Assembly: GCA_900759225.1 (NCBI GenBank)
Contig: CAAEUM010000023.1
Coordinates: 1 to 18,052 of the forward strand
Direction: 5' to 3'
Length of the DNA: 18,052 nucleotides
DNA from: Lachnospiraceae bacterium
Lineage (GTDB): Bacteria; Bacillota; Clostridia; Lachnospirales; Lachnospiraceae
Made by a program: the position numbers and the translations under genes. Shown here one piece after another: positions 1-7,330 of this stretch. The stretch's first letter is position 1, and every line of letters starts with the position of its first letter. The notes beneath the pieces were generated by a model, which was not told the DNA's origin, ran no database searches, and worked only from the letters and a program-made list of their open reading frames with translations.

Positions 1-70
1 ATTGGCAGACAGGCAAGACTAAGGATCTTGTGGGTGTATGCTCGTGTGGGTTCAAGTCCCATCTCCCGCA
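1..70 (+). tRNA. tRNA-Leu(AAG), 5' end outside window
   Basis: Positions 1-76 are identical to 2149-2224, which includes the last 70 nt of the intact tRNA-Leu further on, so only the first 14 nt (acceptor 5' strand and start of the D arm) are missing because the window starts here. The anticodon stem CAAGA/TCTTG encloses the loop CTAAGGA, with T33 and anticodon AAG at 21-23. A long variable arm, the T arm with TTCAAGT, the acceptor strand CTCCCGC and discriminator A follow. No CCA is encoded. It should read CUU, and other CUN codons if A34 is deaminated to inosine. Confidence 0.93.
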
Positions 71-81
71 TGGTAACGAAA

Positions 82-126
82 AGTGATATATTTTCTGTGT
101 GTTTCAGAAGATATATCGCTTTTTTA
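82..126 (+). terminator. Intrinsic terminator of the first tRNA-Leu
   Basis: A long stem (AGTGATATAT pairs with ATATATCGCT with one G-U pair, extended inward by TTTCTG/CAGAAG) is followed directly by a T tract. It starts about 12 nt after the tRNA discriminator base and so ends the tRNA transcript. Confidence 0.85.
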
Positions 127-163
127 TTTTGTAAAAAAAGTGCAGCAGCGTCTTTCCTATAAG

Positions 164-216
164 AAAAAAGCTCTGTATCACAGTACACCTCAGAGAAGTT
201 TTCTGTGATACAGAGC
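164..216 (-). terminator. Intrinsic terminator of brnQ
   Basis: Read on the reverse strand, GCTCTGTATCACAG pairs perfectly with CTGTGATACAGAGC (14 bp arms at 203-216 and 170-183) and is followed by a TTTTTT run. It lies about 30 nt after the brnQ stop codon. Confidence 0.9.
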
Positions 217-248
217 AGGTCTGTTCCATCATGCTCCTGTTATAACAT

Positions 249-1583
249 TCAGTCTGCCGCAGAAGCAGTCTGTCCATCACCTGCTTTCACCAACAAACCA
301 ATCAGGCAGCAAAGCGCTGCTGTAATAACTGCAACCATCACCCAGCCAAGCCCCAATGAATACAGCGGGAGGGAATGGCAAAGCTTGTTTACAAAGCCGA
401 ATGTCACTCCCAGATTCTCGAGAGCGTAAATCACACTGATGATTCCAACAGCCCCTATGGTGAAGGGATAAACGTAAGGGTTATGTTTTAACCATGTATC
501 GCAGAGTCCAAGCACGATCAGTGTAATGGAAATCGGATAAATTGCATCAAGTACAGGCACAGAGATGCTTAAAATCATATTCAAACCCTGATTACATACC
601 ACAAAAGAAAAGCCTGCAATGATACATACCCACTGTCTGTAGGACAATTTGCTTGTTAATGTGGAAAAATACTGCGAAATGGATGTAATCAATCCGACGC
701 AGGTTGTCAGGCAAGCCAGCGTAAAAATAGCTGCCAGCAAAATTGCCCCGGTATCTCCAAACAGCTCGTGAACGATACAGCGAAGTGTCCATGCACCATT
801 TTCCTGAATTTCAAACACGCCGGAAGAGCCCATACCCATATAGGCAAGGATCAGATAAACCATAGCCAGAATGGTTCCTGCAAAAATACCTGTCATAACG
901 GTATAGCGCATAACACCGCTCTTTTCTTTCACTCCAAGCCCGCGAATTGTTGTAGCGATAACAAGTCCGAAGTTTAAAGCGGCAATGGTATCCATGGTTA
1001 AGTAGCCTTCCAGAAATCCTTTTACAAGCGGATTTGCACGATAACTCTCCTGGGCAGGAGCAATGTCAACGGTTCCCTTCATCAGAAAACTGAAAAAGAG
1101 GAACAGCAGCAGGCAGAGCAATGTGGGAGTCAGAAATTTTCCAATTCGCTCAACCAGTTTCTTTGGAGTCATAGCCAGCCACCCTGCAATCAGAAAAAAT
1201 ACAAGGGAAAATACCAGCATATACAGCGTTAAATTCGTCCCAGCCGGAAGATAGGGAGCTACCGCCATTTCAAAGGGAAGTGAGGCAGCGCGGGGAATTC
1301 CAAGTCCCGGCCCGATTGACAGATAAATCAGAATCGTAAATATTATGGCGAATCCCGGCTTTACCTTCCTGGCAAGCCGCTCCAGTCCATCAAACCGCGC
1401 CACAACGATCACGCCAAGTACAGGAAGAGCCACCGCTGTGATCAGAAAGGTTAAAATTGCCAACGGGGTGTATTCTCCTGCATTCTGCCCCAGAAATGGA
1501 GGGAAAATCAGGTTCCCTGCTCCGAAAAACAGTGAAAACAACATGAAACTTACCAGTAAAATCTGCCTTTTCTTCAACTTCAT
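249..1583 (-). CDS. brnQ: Branched-chain amino acid:cation symporter BrnQ
   Basis: Predicted to import leucine, isoleucine and valine across the cytoplasmic membrane with Na+ (or H+), LIVCS family. The 444-residue product matches the family length, is hydrophobic throughout with about 12 membrane segments, and has the family's N-terminal signature FFGAGNLIFPP in the first helix. The open frame extends 24 codons upstream, but the start at 1583 (MKLKKRQ) is chosen because an AGGAGG site lies 7-8 nt before it and the extra N-terminal residues are not membrane-protein-like. It is monocistronic: its own promoter and T-box leader precede it and a strong terminator follows. Regulation by uncharged tRNA through the T-box, with an isoleucine specifier, fits the transported substrate. 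The gene is flanked by two direct copies of a tRNA-Leu gene. Confidence 0.95.
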   Translation of the reverse strand: MKLKKRQILLVSFMLFSLFFGAGNLIFPPFLGQNAGEYTPLAILTFLITAVALPVLGVIVVARFDGLERLARKVKPGFAIIFTILIYLSIGPGLGIPRAASLPFEMAVAPYLPAGTNLTLYMLVFSLVFFLIAGWLAMTPKKLVERIGKFLTPTLLCLLLFLFFSFLMKGTVDIAPAQESYRANPLVKGFLEGYLTMDTIAALNFGLVIATTIRGLGVKEKSGVMRYTVMTGIFAGTILAMVYLILAYMGMGSSGVFEIQENGAWTLRCIVHELFGDTGAILLAAIFTLACLTTCVGLITSISQYFSTLTSKLSYRQWVCIIAGFSFVVCNQGLNMILSISVPVLDAIYPISITLIVLGLCDTWLKHNPYVYPFTIGAVGIISVIYALENLGVTFGFVNKLCHSLPLYSLGLGWVMVAVITAALCCLIGLLVKAGDGQTASAAD

Positions 1584-1710
1584 TCTTTTATCCTCCTGAA
1601 AATAAATTGCATCTGATACAATCTTCGCCACAGAAGAATGGGGCGGCCACCGCATGCTGCCTAAGCAGTTTTTGTATCAAAGAAGGCTTTGGCAGCATTT
1701 CTTATGACAC

Positions 1711-1740
1711 AAAAAAATCGCCCTTGCCAAAAGGACGATC
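1711..1740 (-). terminator. T-box-controlled intrinsic terminator
   Basis: On the reverse strand ATCGTCCTT pairs with AAGGGCGAT around the loop TTGGC, followed by seven T. It begins about 10 nt after the conserved T-box sequence and competes with the antiterminator formed by that sequence. Confidence 0.9.
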
Positions 1741-1965
1741 ATCAATCGTGGTACCACCTTAATTCCCAAGTAAAACTCAGCTCATATCGCATCATCTAAT
1801 GCGTATCACCTGTAACGGGGCTTAACTCCGGCGCGCCTACTTTCCTTTCAGCTTGCTTCTCAAAGATGATTTCACCTGTCAGCTTCATTGACAGCTCACA
1901 CCAGCCGCTGCCTCTCTGAAAAATCCCCTGAAGGTTACTTGTTCTTATCAACGAATTTATAATCT
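1711..1965 (-). promoter_or_regulatory. T-box riboswitch leader of brnQ, apparent Ile (AUC) specifier
   Basis: On the reverse strand this leader shows the T-box landmarks in order. AAGAACAAGTAA (AGTA side of the specifier-loop S-turn) is followed by the AGAGAG motif at about 1912-1917, the distal GGCTGGTG motif, and GTGAA directly followed by ATCATCTTTGAG. The invariant T-box AAGGTGGTACCACG is at 1747-1760, and a terminator hairpin follows. The specifier is read as ATC at 1868-1870, just after the GAA of the S-turn; the next triplet (1865-1867) is also ATC. The TGGT of the antiterminator bulge would pair with a tRNA 3' end ACCA, consistent with discriminator A. The leader lets uncharged tRNA-Ile raise brnQ expression. 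The specifier assignment rests on alignment by eye to the glyQS-type arrangement. Confidence 0.92.
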
Positions 1966-1971
1966 GGGTAT

Positions 1972-2000
1972 AGTATATAAAATCTTTCAGGAAAATTCAA
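1972..2000 (-). promoter_or_regulatory. brnQ promoter
   Basis: Reverse strand TTGAAT (1995-2000), 17-nt spacer, TATACT (1972-1977). The start of transcription would be near 1965, just upstream of the T-box leader. The spacer and -35 overlap a degenerate CodY-like palindrome at 1982-1996. Confidence 0.8.
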
Positions 2001-2044
2001 GTATCTTTAAAAAAATTCGGGTCGTGATTCATGAAAAACATCTC

Positions 2045-2073
2045 TTGACAGATACAGGATTTGCCCATATACT
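2045..2073 (+). promoter_or_regulatory. Promoter of the second tRNA-Leu gene
   Basis: TTGACA (2045-2050), exactly 17 nt, TATACT (2068-2073), a near-consensus vegetative promoter. It diverges from the brnQ promoter, with about 45 bp between the two -35 elements, and would start transcription near 2080, giving a leader of about 55 nt before the mature tRNA. Confidence 0.88.
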
Positions 2074-2083
2074 ATTAGAGCAC

Positions 2084-2114
2084 AATAAATCATCCTGTTA
2101 GACAGGGATTTATT
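2084..2114 (+). other. Stem-loop in the 5' leader of the pre-tRNA
   Basis: AATAAATC pairs with GATTTATT (8 bp) and, inside it, CCTGT pairs with ACAGG (5 bp) around TAG, with a two-base bulge between the helices. It starts within a few bases of the predicted transcription start and lies 20 nt before the mature tRNA, so it would cap the 5' leader that RNase P removes. There is no T tract, so it is not a terminator. Confidence 0.6.
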
Positions 2115-2134
2115 ATGCTGACGCTTAGGTTTTT

Positions 2135-2218
2135 GCGGGAGTGCTGGAATTGGCAGACAGGCAAGACTAAGGATCTTGTGGGTGTATGCTCGTGTGGGTT
2201 CAAGTCCCATCTCCCGCA
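2135..2218 (+). tRNA. tRNA-Leu(AAG), intact
   Basis: An 84-nt class II tRNA. Acceptor GCGGGAG pairs with CTCCCGC (2211-2217) with discriminator A at 2218 and no encoded CCA. The D arm is CTG...CAG, the anticodon stem CAAGA/TCTTG holds loop CTAAGGA with anticodon AAG at 2169-2171, and G37 is as expected for CUN-reading leucine tRNAs. A long variable arm (GGGT/GCTC) and a T arm with TTCAAGT follow. A34 is uncommon in bacteria outside tRNA-Arg(ACG). From position 15 onward it is identical to the copy at the window start. Confidence 0.95.
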
Positions 2219-2222
2219 TGGT

Positions 2223-2266
2223 AAGTGTTGTATTTCCTATATTTCTGAGAAATACAGCACTTTTTT
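2223..2266 (+). terminator. Intrinsic terminator of the second tRNA-Leu
   Basis: AAGTGTTGTATTTC pairs with GAAATACAGCACTT (one G-U pair), followed by a T-rich run. It is positioned like the terminator of the first tRNA copy but unrelated in sequence. Confidence 0.85.
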
Positions 2267-2463
2267 GTTTTACAGAAAAGTCCTTGTCACACTAAAGGTG
2301 AACGTTTTTCCTGTAAAGCAAAAATGCTCCGCAGGGTCGCACTGTGACGGAAAGGAATTATGTTGCCAAAGCAACCCGCCGCAGGCGGAAAATTCTGCTT
2401 TGCAGGGTTCTTTCTTATATCATCAGGTCTATGACGCGGACCGGCTATCCAAGGAGAAGTTTC

Positions 2464-3666
2464 ATGAAAACCCTTCTGAAAAAACTGCTGGTGTTTATAG
2501 CAGTCATCTTTATCATCCAAATCCATCGAAGCAGGAGAAAGGAAAAAGCTGTCTCCTGGCCTGCTTATATAAAAAAGCTTCTCGGGCTGGAAGCAGGAAA
2601 TGCGAGCCGCAGGCAGGATATCGATCAGCTGCGCTTTCTTGCCACCATTCTTGTCATTATGGTACACAGCATGCAGTCCGGAGCACAAACGCTGCTTTCC
2701 TTATCCGGCGGTGCCAAAACCGGGCTGTGGTATGTGCTGACAGCCTCTGCAGGTCTTGCTCTTTGCTGCAACCTGCTTTTCCTGATGATAAGCGGCGCTT
2801 TAACACTCACCTGGAAGGAAGAAAACACTGCCTCCTTTTACTGGAAACGCTTTCTGAAGATTGTGGTTCCCCTGGCTGCTTATTATCTGTTTTACCTGCG
2901 CGTTTTCGGGCTCCTTCCTATTACTATTCCCTCCCTGCTGAATGCTGCCAGAACGATCCTGGCCGGCCCTACAGATATTGTCCCTCATTTCTGGCTGATC
3001 TACGTCCTGATCGGGCTCTACATTGCTGTGCCCTTCCTTCGCTGGATGTTCCATCAGCTCCCTGAAAGCAGCTTAAAAACCATGGCTGTGGTAATCCTTT
3101 CCGGAATGGCCATAAAAACCATCCTTACCTTTTTCGGCCTGGGCTTAGGAATCGGGAGCTTCTTCTTTTCCTGGGAAGGGATCTTCCTTTTAGGCTATCT
3201 CTTCAGCCAGCCATGGTGCGAAAAATACCAAAAGGGCTTTCTCACCGCAGGATGCTTCTGTGCCCTTGCCATTGTTTTTATCCACTGCACCCGAAGCGAC
3301 GCCGACCTGCTGGCAGCCAACCTGTCTATTCTGATGGTACTTTTTACGCTGGCCGTTTTCCTCTTTTTCCAGCGCTGCAGCATATGCTCCGGACATAACC
3401 CCATTCTCAGGCTTATTAACCGCTACAGCTACTCCATCCTGCTGGTTCACTGGTATGTGCTCTTTGTCCTTGTGGAAGAGCGCCTTCACATAAGCCCTAT
3501 GATGTTTGGCGGGAGCTGTTTCCTTTTGGGGACCCTGCTCCAATCGGCTGCAGCCCTGGCCTTCAGCCTTCTCCTTGCCATCCTTTTTGACAATACTGTA
3601 GTGACACTTATAACCTGGGCACTGGAACAGATGCAGAAAGCAATAAGGGCTTTCATAAAAAAATAA
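2464..3666 (+). CDS. Membrane acyltransferase, acyltransferase_3 family
   Basis: A 400-residue integral membrane protein with about ten membrane segments. Residues 52-70 carry the family signature DxLRxxA...VxxxH (R57, H68), where the histidine is the proposed catalytic residue of the OafA/WecH/NodX-type acyltransferases. The C-terminal helix with YSILLVHWYV is also typical. Such enzymes O-acetylate cell-surface glycans, exopolysaccharide or small sugars; the acceptor here is unknown. The frame is open from an upstream GTG (2344), but ATG 2464 is chosen because AAGGAG sits 7 nt before it and the preceding residues are arginine-rich and unlike the family. A predicted N-terminal helix (residues 7-20) precedes a basic stretch. 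It is monocistronic, isolated by a tRNA terminator upstream and its own terminator downstream. The leader 2267-2463 holds three small tandem hairpins, and I see no convincing promoter in it. Confidence 0.85.
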   Translation: MKTLLKKLLVFIAVIFIIQIHRSRRKEKAVSWPAYIKKLLGLEAGNASRRQDIDQLRFLATILVIMVHSMQSGAQTLLSLSGGAKTGLWYVLTASAGLALCCNLLFLMISGALTLTWKEENTASFYWKRFLKIVVPLAAYYLFYLRVFGLLPITIPSLLNAARTILAGPTDIVPHFWLIYVLIGLYIAVPFLRWMFHQLPESSLKTMAVVILSGMAIKTILTFFGLGLGIGSFFFSWEGIFLLGYLFSQPWCEKYQKGFLTAGCFCALAIVFIHCTRSDADLLAANLSILMVLFTLAVFLFFQRCSICSGHNPILRLINRYSYSILLVHWYVLFVLVEERLHISPMMFGGSCFLLGTLLQSAAALAFSLLLAILFDNTVVTLITWALEQMQKAIRAFIKK

Positions 3667-3707
3667 AAACATCCGGCACCTGCAAAAAGGCCTGCCGGAT
3701 GTTTTTT
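3665..3707. terminator. Bidirectional terminator between acyltransferase and xylB
   Basis: Perfect 10-bp arms ACATCCGGCA (3669-3678) and TGCCGGATGT (3693-3702) are flanked by AAAAA on the left and TTTTTT on the right, so it can end both the forward acyltransferase transcript and the reverse xylulokinase operon. Confidence 0.92.
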
Positions 3708-3713
3708 AACACA

Positions 3714-5171
3714 TTAAAACAAATCCTTCATAGCTGGATATAATCTTTTGAATTTCTGATACCTCTCCTCATACTTAGCGGCAAGCTCTGGCTCCGGCTC
3801 TATGGTGTCCACAACCTTTACAAGCTTTCTCCCAATGGTCTCTACATCAGGATATGCACCGCAGCCCACTGCTGCAAGCATGGCTCCGCCCATAGCCGGT
3901 CCTTCCTCATGCGCCAGAACATCCACCTTTACATTCATCACATTTGCAATGATCTTTCTCCACAAAGGGCTCTTAGCACCGCCTCCGCAGATTTTTGTAC
4001 GCTGTATCTCAATACCAAGGCGCTTTGCAACCTCAAGAGAATCCCGAAGGCCAAAGGCAACTCCTTCCAATACAGCCTGGGTTAAATCTTCCCTTGTGGT
4101 GTCCATGGACATGCCAAAGAACACACCTCTTGCATCCGGGTTATTGTGGGGGGAACGCTCCCCCATCAGATAAGGAAGGAAAAACACCTGATTTTCCCCC
4201 AGCTTTGTAATACGCTCCTGCTCCCCCGCAAAATCCTTTGTGCCTAAAATCCCCTCTGACCACCATTTATTACAGGAAGCAGCACTGAGCATGCACCCCA
4301 TTAAGTGATAATTTCCATCTGCATGGCCAAAGGAATGAAGGGCATTATTTTCGTCCACCTTAAATTCCCTGCTGGAAATAAAAATGGTTCCAGAGGTTCC
4401 AAGGGAAATATTGCACTGCCCTTCCCCCACGGTTCCGGTTCCCACAGCAGCTGCTGCATTATCCCCGGCTCCTGCCACCACCTTAACACTGAAAGGAAAT
4501 CCCAGCTCCCCGGCAATTTCCGGCTTCAGCACACCTGCTTCCTGCCAGCTTTCGTAAATCCGGGGAAGCTGCTCCCTCCTTACATGACATATTTTAAGCA
4601 TCTCCTCCGACCAGCAGCGGTTTTTCACATCAAGCAGCAACATCCCTGAGGCATCTGACACATCTGTGGAAAAGGCTCCTGTAAAACGGTAAACAAGATA
4701 ATCCTTTGGAAGCATGATCTTTTCAATCTGCTCAAATTTCTCCGGCTCATTCTTTTCCATCCAGAGAAGCTTCGGTGCGGTAAAGCCTGCAAAAGCAATA
4801 TTAGCCGTATATTCAGAAAGCGTTTTCGTTCCAATGACCTGATTGAGATAATCCGTTTCCCGGCCTGTGCGCCCGTCATTCCACAGGATCGCCGGCCTGA
4901 GTACCTCATCCTGGCGATCCAGTGTTACAAGACCATGCATCTGGCCTCCCAGGCCAATTCCGGAAATTTGGGACTTGTCTATATCCCGGGTCAGTTCCTT
5001 CATCCCCTCCATAGCCTGCACAAACCAATCCTCAGGATTCTGCTCCGACCAGCCGGGATGGGGAAATGAAAGCGGATATTCTCTCGATACAATGCCACAG
5101 ACTGTCCCATCCTCCTCCATTAAAAGGAGCTTTACAGCCGAGGTTCCCAAATCAATACCGATATAATACAT
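3714..5171 (-). CDS. xylB: Xylulokinase (FGGY carbohydrate kinase)
   Basis: ATP-dependent phosphorylation of D-xylulose to D-xylulose 5-phosphate, which enters the pentose phosphate pathway; cytosolic. The 485-residue protein has the family's length and motifs: phosphate-binding IDLGTS near residue 6, GGQMHG (75-80), WNDGRT (97-102), the catalytic aspartate in GAGDNAA (D237), SLGTSGT, and GERSPHNNP. These are close to E. coli XylB in wording and spacing. It is the last gene of the araC-DUF4867-isomerase-kinase operon, 14 nt after the isomerase stop, and ends at a bidirectional terminator. The isomerase upstream is not XylA, so the true ketose substrate could be another pentulose. FGGY specificity cannot be fixed from motifs alone, but xylulose is the best guess. 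Confidence 0.88.
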   Translation of the reverse strand: MYYIGIDLGTSAVKLLLMEEDGTVCGIVSREYPLSFPHPGWSEQNPEDWFVQAMEGMKELTRDIDKSQISGIGLGGQMHGLVTLDRQDEVLRPAILWNDGRTGRETDYLNQVIGTKTLSEYTANIAFAGFTAPKLLWMEKNEPEKFEQIEKIMLPKDYLVYRFTGAFSTDVSDASGMLLLDVKNRCWSEEMLKICHVRREQLPRIYESWQEAGVLKPEIAGELGFPFSVKVVAGAGDNAAAAVGTGTVGEGQCNISLGTSGTIFISSREFKVDENNALHSFGHADGNYHLMGCMLSAASCNKWWSEGILGTKDFAGEQERITKLGENQVFFLPYLMGERSPHNNPDARGVFFGMSMDTTREDLTQAVLEGVAFGLRDSLEVAKRLGIEIQRTKICGGGAKSPLWRKIIANVMNVKVDVLAHEEGPAMGGAMLAAVGCGAYPDVETIGRKLVKVVDTIEPEPELAAKYEERYQKFKRLYPAMKDLF

Positions 5172-5185
5172 ATTTTCACCTCACC

Positions 5186-6670
5186 TTAGCCCCATGGATT
5201 TTCTGTGAGATAGCGGACACCTGCTGGCTGGTTATACCCAATCTCCTCCGGCACAACACCTATGTATTTAAACACCTCAAAAAGCTGTTTTCCAAAGTGG
5301 CCGAAGGCAACTGCACCATGATGGGGGAAGTTTTTCTCAATCAATACATGGCGATAAAAACGGCCCATTTCAGGAATTGCAAACACACCAATGGAGCCAA
5401 AGGAACGGGTGGCAACCGGAAGCACCTCTCCCTCTGCAATATAGGCTCTCAGCTGATTGTCAGCGGTGCTCTGCAGTCGGTAGAATGTAATATCGCCGGG
5501 AATGATATCTCCCTCCAGTGTTCCCTGGGTCACCTCCTCCGGAAGGTTTCTTGCCATGATCATCTGATACTTCATTTCGCAGAAGGACAGCTTTCCCGCT
5601 GCTGTATTTCCGCAGTGGAAGCCCATAAAGGTATCCTTCTGGGTATAGTTGAATTTTCCCTTAATATCGCTTTCGTACATATCCTTTGGCACAGAATTAT
5701 TAATGTCAAGAAGGGTAACGGTATCCTGGCTTATTACTGTACCGATAAATTCGCTTAATGCCCCGTAAATATCCACCTCGCAGGATACAGGAATGCCCTG
5801 GGCTGCCAGGCGTCCATTTACATAGCAGGGCACAAAACCAAATTGGGTCTGGAATGCTGGCCAGCACTTTCCTGCAATAGCCACATATTTCCGGTAGCCC
5901 TTATGATCCCTTACCCAGTCCTTTAATGTAAGCTCATACTGTGCAAGCCTTGGAAGGATCTCCGGCTTCTTATTTCCGGCCCCCAGCTCCTCCTCCATCT
6001 CTTTTACAATAGAAGGAATCCGCTCATCCCCCTCATGGCCGTTAAAAGCCTCAAACAGGTCAAGCTCAGAGTTTTCCTCAATCTCCACACCCAGATCATA
6101 AAGCTGCTGGATTGGCGCATTGCAGGCAAGGAAGTTTAAGGGACGCGGGCCAAAGCTTATGATCTTTAAGTCATGGAGCCCAATCACCGCCCTGGCAATA
6201 GGGACAAAATCATGAAGCATGTCTGCACATTCCTCTGCATCCCCCACCGGGTACTCCGGAATATAGGCCTTTACACCTCTCAGCTTTAAATTGTAGCTGG
6301 CATTTAACATGCCGCAGTAGGCGTCACCGCGGCCCTGTACCAGGCTGTTTCCCGATTCCTCTGCCGCAGCCAGGAACATTTTAGGGCCGTCAAAATGCTT
6401 TGCAAGCAGGGTTTCTGAAATTTCCGGACCAAAATTCCCAAGATAAACTGCAAGCGCATTGCAGCCTGCCTTCTTAATATCCTCCAGGGCCTGTACCATG
6501 TGGATCTCACTTTCAACAATACAGACCGGACATTCATAAATCTCCGCTGCGTCATACTTGTCTGTATATGCTTTTACAAGCGCCTTCCTCCGGTTTACCG
6601 AAAGGCTTTCCGGGAAACAATCGCGGCTTACTGCTACAATTCCAATCTTTATCTCCGGCATATTATTCAT
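5186..6670 (-). CDS. L-fucose/L-arabinose isomerase-family sugar isomerase
   Basis: A 494-residue cytosolic metal-dependent aldose-ketose isomerase of the L-fucose isomerase superfamily. Visible landmarks are KCWPAFQTQFG (268-278), CEVDIYG with E298, LLDINN with D322, FHCGN with H352, and FPHHGAVAFGH near 449-459. The 24-residue gap between E298 and D322 equals that between the catalytic/metal-binding Glu337 and Asp361 of E. coli FucI, so the active site looks intact. The protein is about 100 residues shorter than FucI and belongs to the divergent annotated 'fucose isomerase' group, for which substrate is not established. The start overlaps the DUF4867 stop (ATGA) and is preceded by a GAGGGGGG purine run, implying translational coupling. 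With a xylulokinase downstream, D-lyxose, D-arabinose or another pentose is more likely than L-fucose, since no fuculose-phosphate aldolase is present here. Confidence 0.85.
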   Translation of the reverse strand: MNNMPEIKIGIVAVSRDCFPESLSVNRRKALVKAYTDKYDAAEIYECPVCIVESEIHMVQALEDIKKAGCNALAVYLGNFGPEISETLLAKHFDGPKMFLAAAEESGNSLVQGRGDAYCGMLNASYNLKLRGVKAYIPEYPVGDAEECADMLHDFVPIARAVIGLHDLKIISFGPRPLNFLACNAPIQQLYDLGVEIEENSELDLFEAFNGHEGDERIPSIVKEMEEELGAGNKKPEILPRLAQYELTLKDWVRDHKGYRKYVAIAGKCWPAFQTQFGFVPCYVNGRLAAQGIPVSCEVDIYGALSEFIGTVISQDTVTLLDINNSVPKDMYESDIKGKFNYTQKDTFMGFHCGNTAAGKLSFCEMKYQMIMARNLPEEVTQGTLEGDIIPGDITFYRLQSTADNQLRAYIAEGEVLPVATRSFGSIGVFAIPEMGRFYRHVLIEKNFPHHGAVAFGHFGKQLFEVFKYIGVVPEEIGYNQPAGVRYLTENPWG

Positions 6671-7299
6671 TTGAATCCCCCCTCGTATATTTCAATATTA
6701 TCGCCCTTAAGCCCAACAAAAGCGCCCTCAATCCCCGCTTCCTCATGGGCGATCAGCCATTTATTTTTTGCAGCCAAAAGCCTTCCTTCCCCTGTTTTAT
6801 CCACTGGGAAGGTAAGCTCTGTGTTGGTTCCCACAGGAAGCGCCACAACACACATGAAGCCGTCCTCCTCCAGGCTGCAGGGTGCATAATGAAGGGTTGT
6901 TGCATAAATCTCCACGCCGGTTCCTGCAGGTACAAAAAATGCCTCTATTTTTGAGGTATCATAGGTAAAATCCTCCCCTATATCCTGCTGGCAGCCCAAC
7001 AAGAGGACCATGTCCGTAACTGCTATATTAATCTCAGAATTCCTGTGATACTCCACTGCATTTAATTTTTTGTTATAGCCGCAGCAGTATCCAATCTGAA
7101 GGGGCATTCCGCCAAAGCCCTTATTCTGCAGCTGCTTTGCCGCATCCAGGGTCTCCAGCTCCTCCACGACCGGGATATATACCACTTCTTTTGTAATGGG
7201 TGTATGGCGCATCGCCTTTAACATCCCCGTAAAATCATATCCCTGCAGCACACTTCCGTATTTACGGAATTCTTTATCCAATACACTGTAAAGCTCCAT
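6667..7299 (-). CDS. DUF4867 family protein, cupin-like
   Basis: A 210-residue soluble protein that I recognise as the DUF4867 family by its wording (GGMPLQIGYCCGYNKKLNAVEYHRNSEIN). The family has no assigned function that I know of. EYHRNSEIN (H85, E89), VPAGTGVEIYATTLHYAPC (E130, H137) and short beta-rich segments resemble the two metal-binding motifs of a cupin. A Shine-Dalgarno AAAGGAGG lies about 8 nt before the ATG. It sits between the AraC regulator (31 nt upstream) and the isomerase (4-nt overlap), so it is almost certainly part of the same sugar pathway. A sugar epimerase/mutarotase or a second isomerase, by analogy with cupin D-lyxose isomerases, is a guess from fold and context only. 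Confidence 0.8.
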   Translation of the reverse strand: MELYSVLDKEFRKYGSVLQGYDFTGMLKAMRHTPITKEVVYIPVVEELETLDAAKQLQNKGFGGMPLQIGYCCGYNKKLNAVEYHRNSEINIAVTDMVLLLGCQQDIGEDFTYDTSKIEAFFVPAGTGVEIYATTLHYAPCSLEEDGFMCVVALPVGTNTELTFPVDKTGEGRLLAAKNKWLIAHEEAGIEGAFVGLKGDNIEIYEGGFK

Positions 7300-7330
7300 T
7301 TCTTCTCCTCCTTTGTATTATACAGAAAGC

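Noticed and set aside
1584..1655. Upstream in-frame start for brnQ at 1655
   Set aside because: The 24 extra residues are not membrane-protein-like and there is a well-spaced AGGAGG before ATG 1583.
1..2224. The tRNA pair as attachment-site ends of an integrated element
   Set aside because: There is no integrase or phage gene between them, both copies appear to be working tRNA genes with different terminators, and the intervening DNA is ordinary brnQ with its T-box.
2115..3065. A 316-codon forward frame crossing the intact tRNA-Leu and its terminator
   Set aside because: It runs through a tRNA and a terminator and is out of frame with the well-supported acyltransferase; its composition is not protein-like.
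5066..5758. A 230-codon forward frame opposite xylB and the isomerase
   Set aside because: It is a shadow of two strongly supported reverse-strand genes, with no ribosome binding site and no family motifs.
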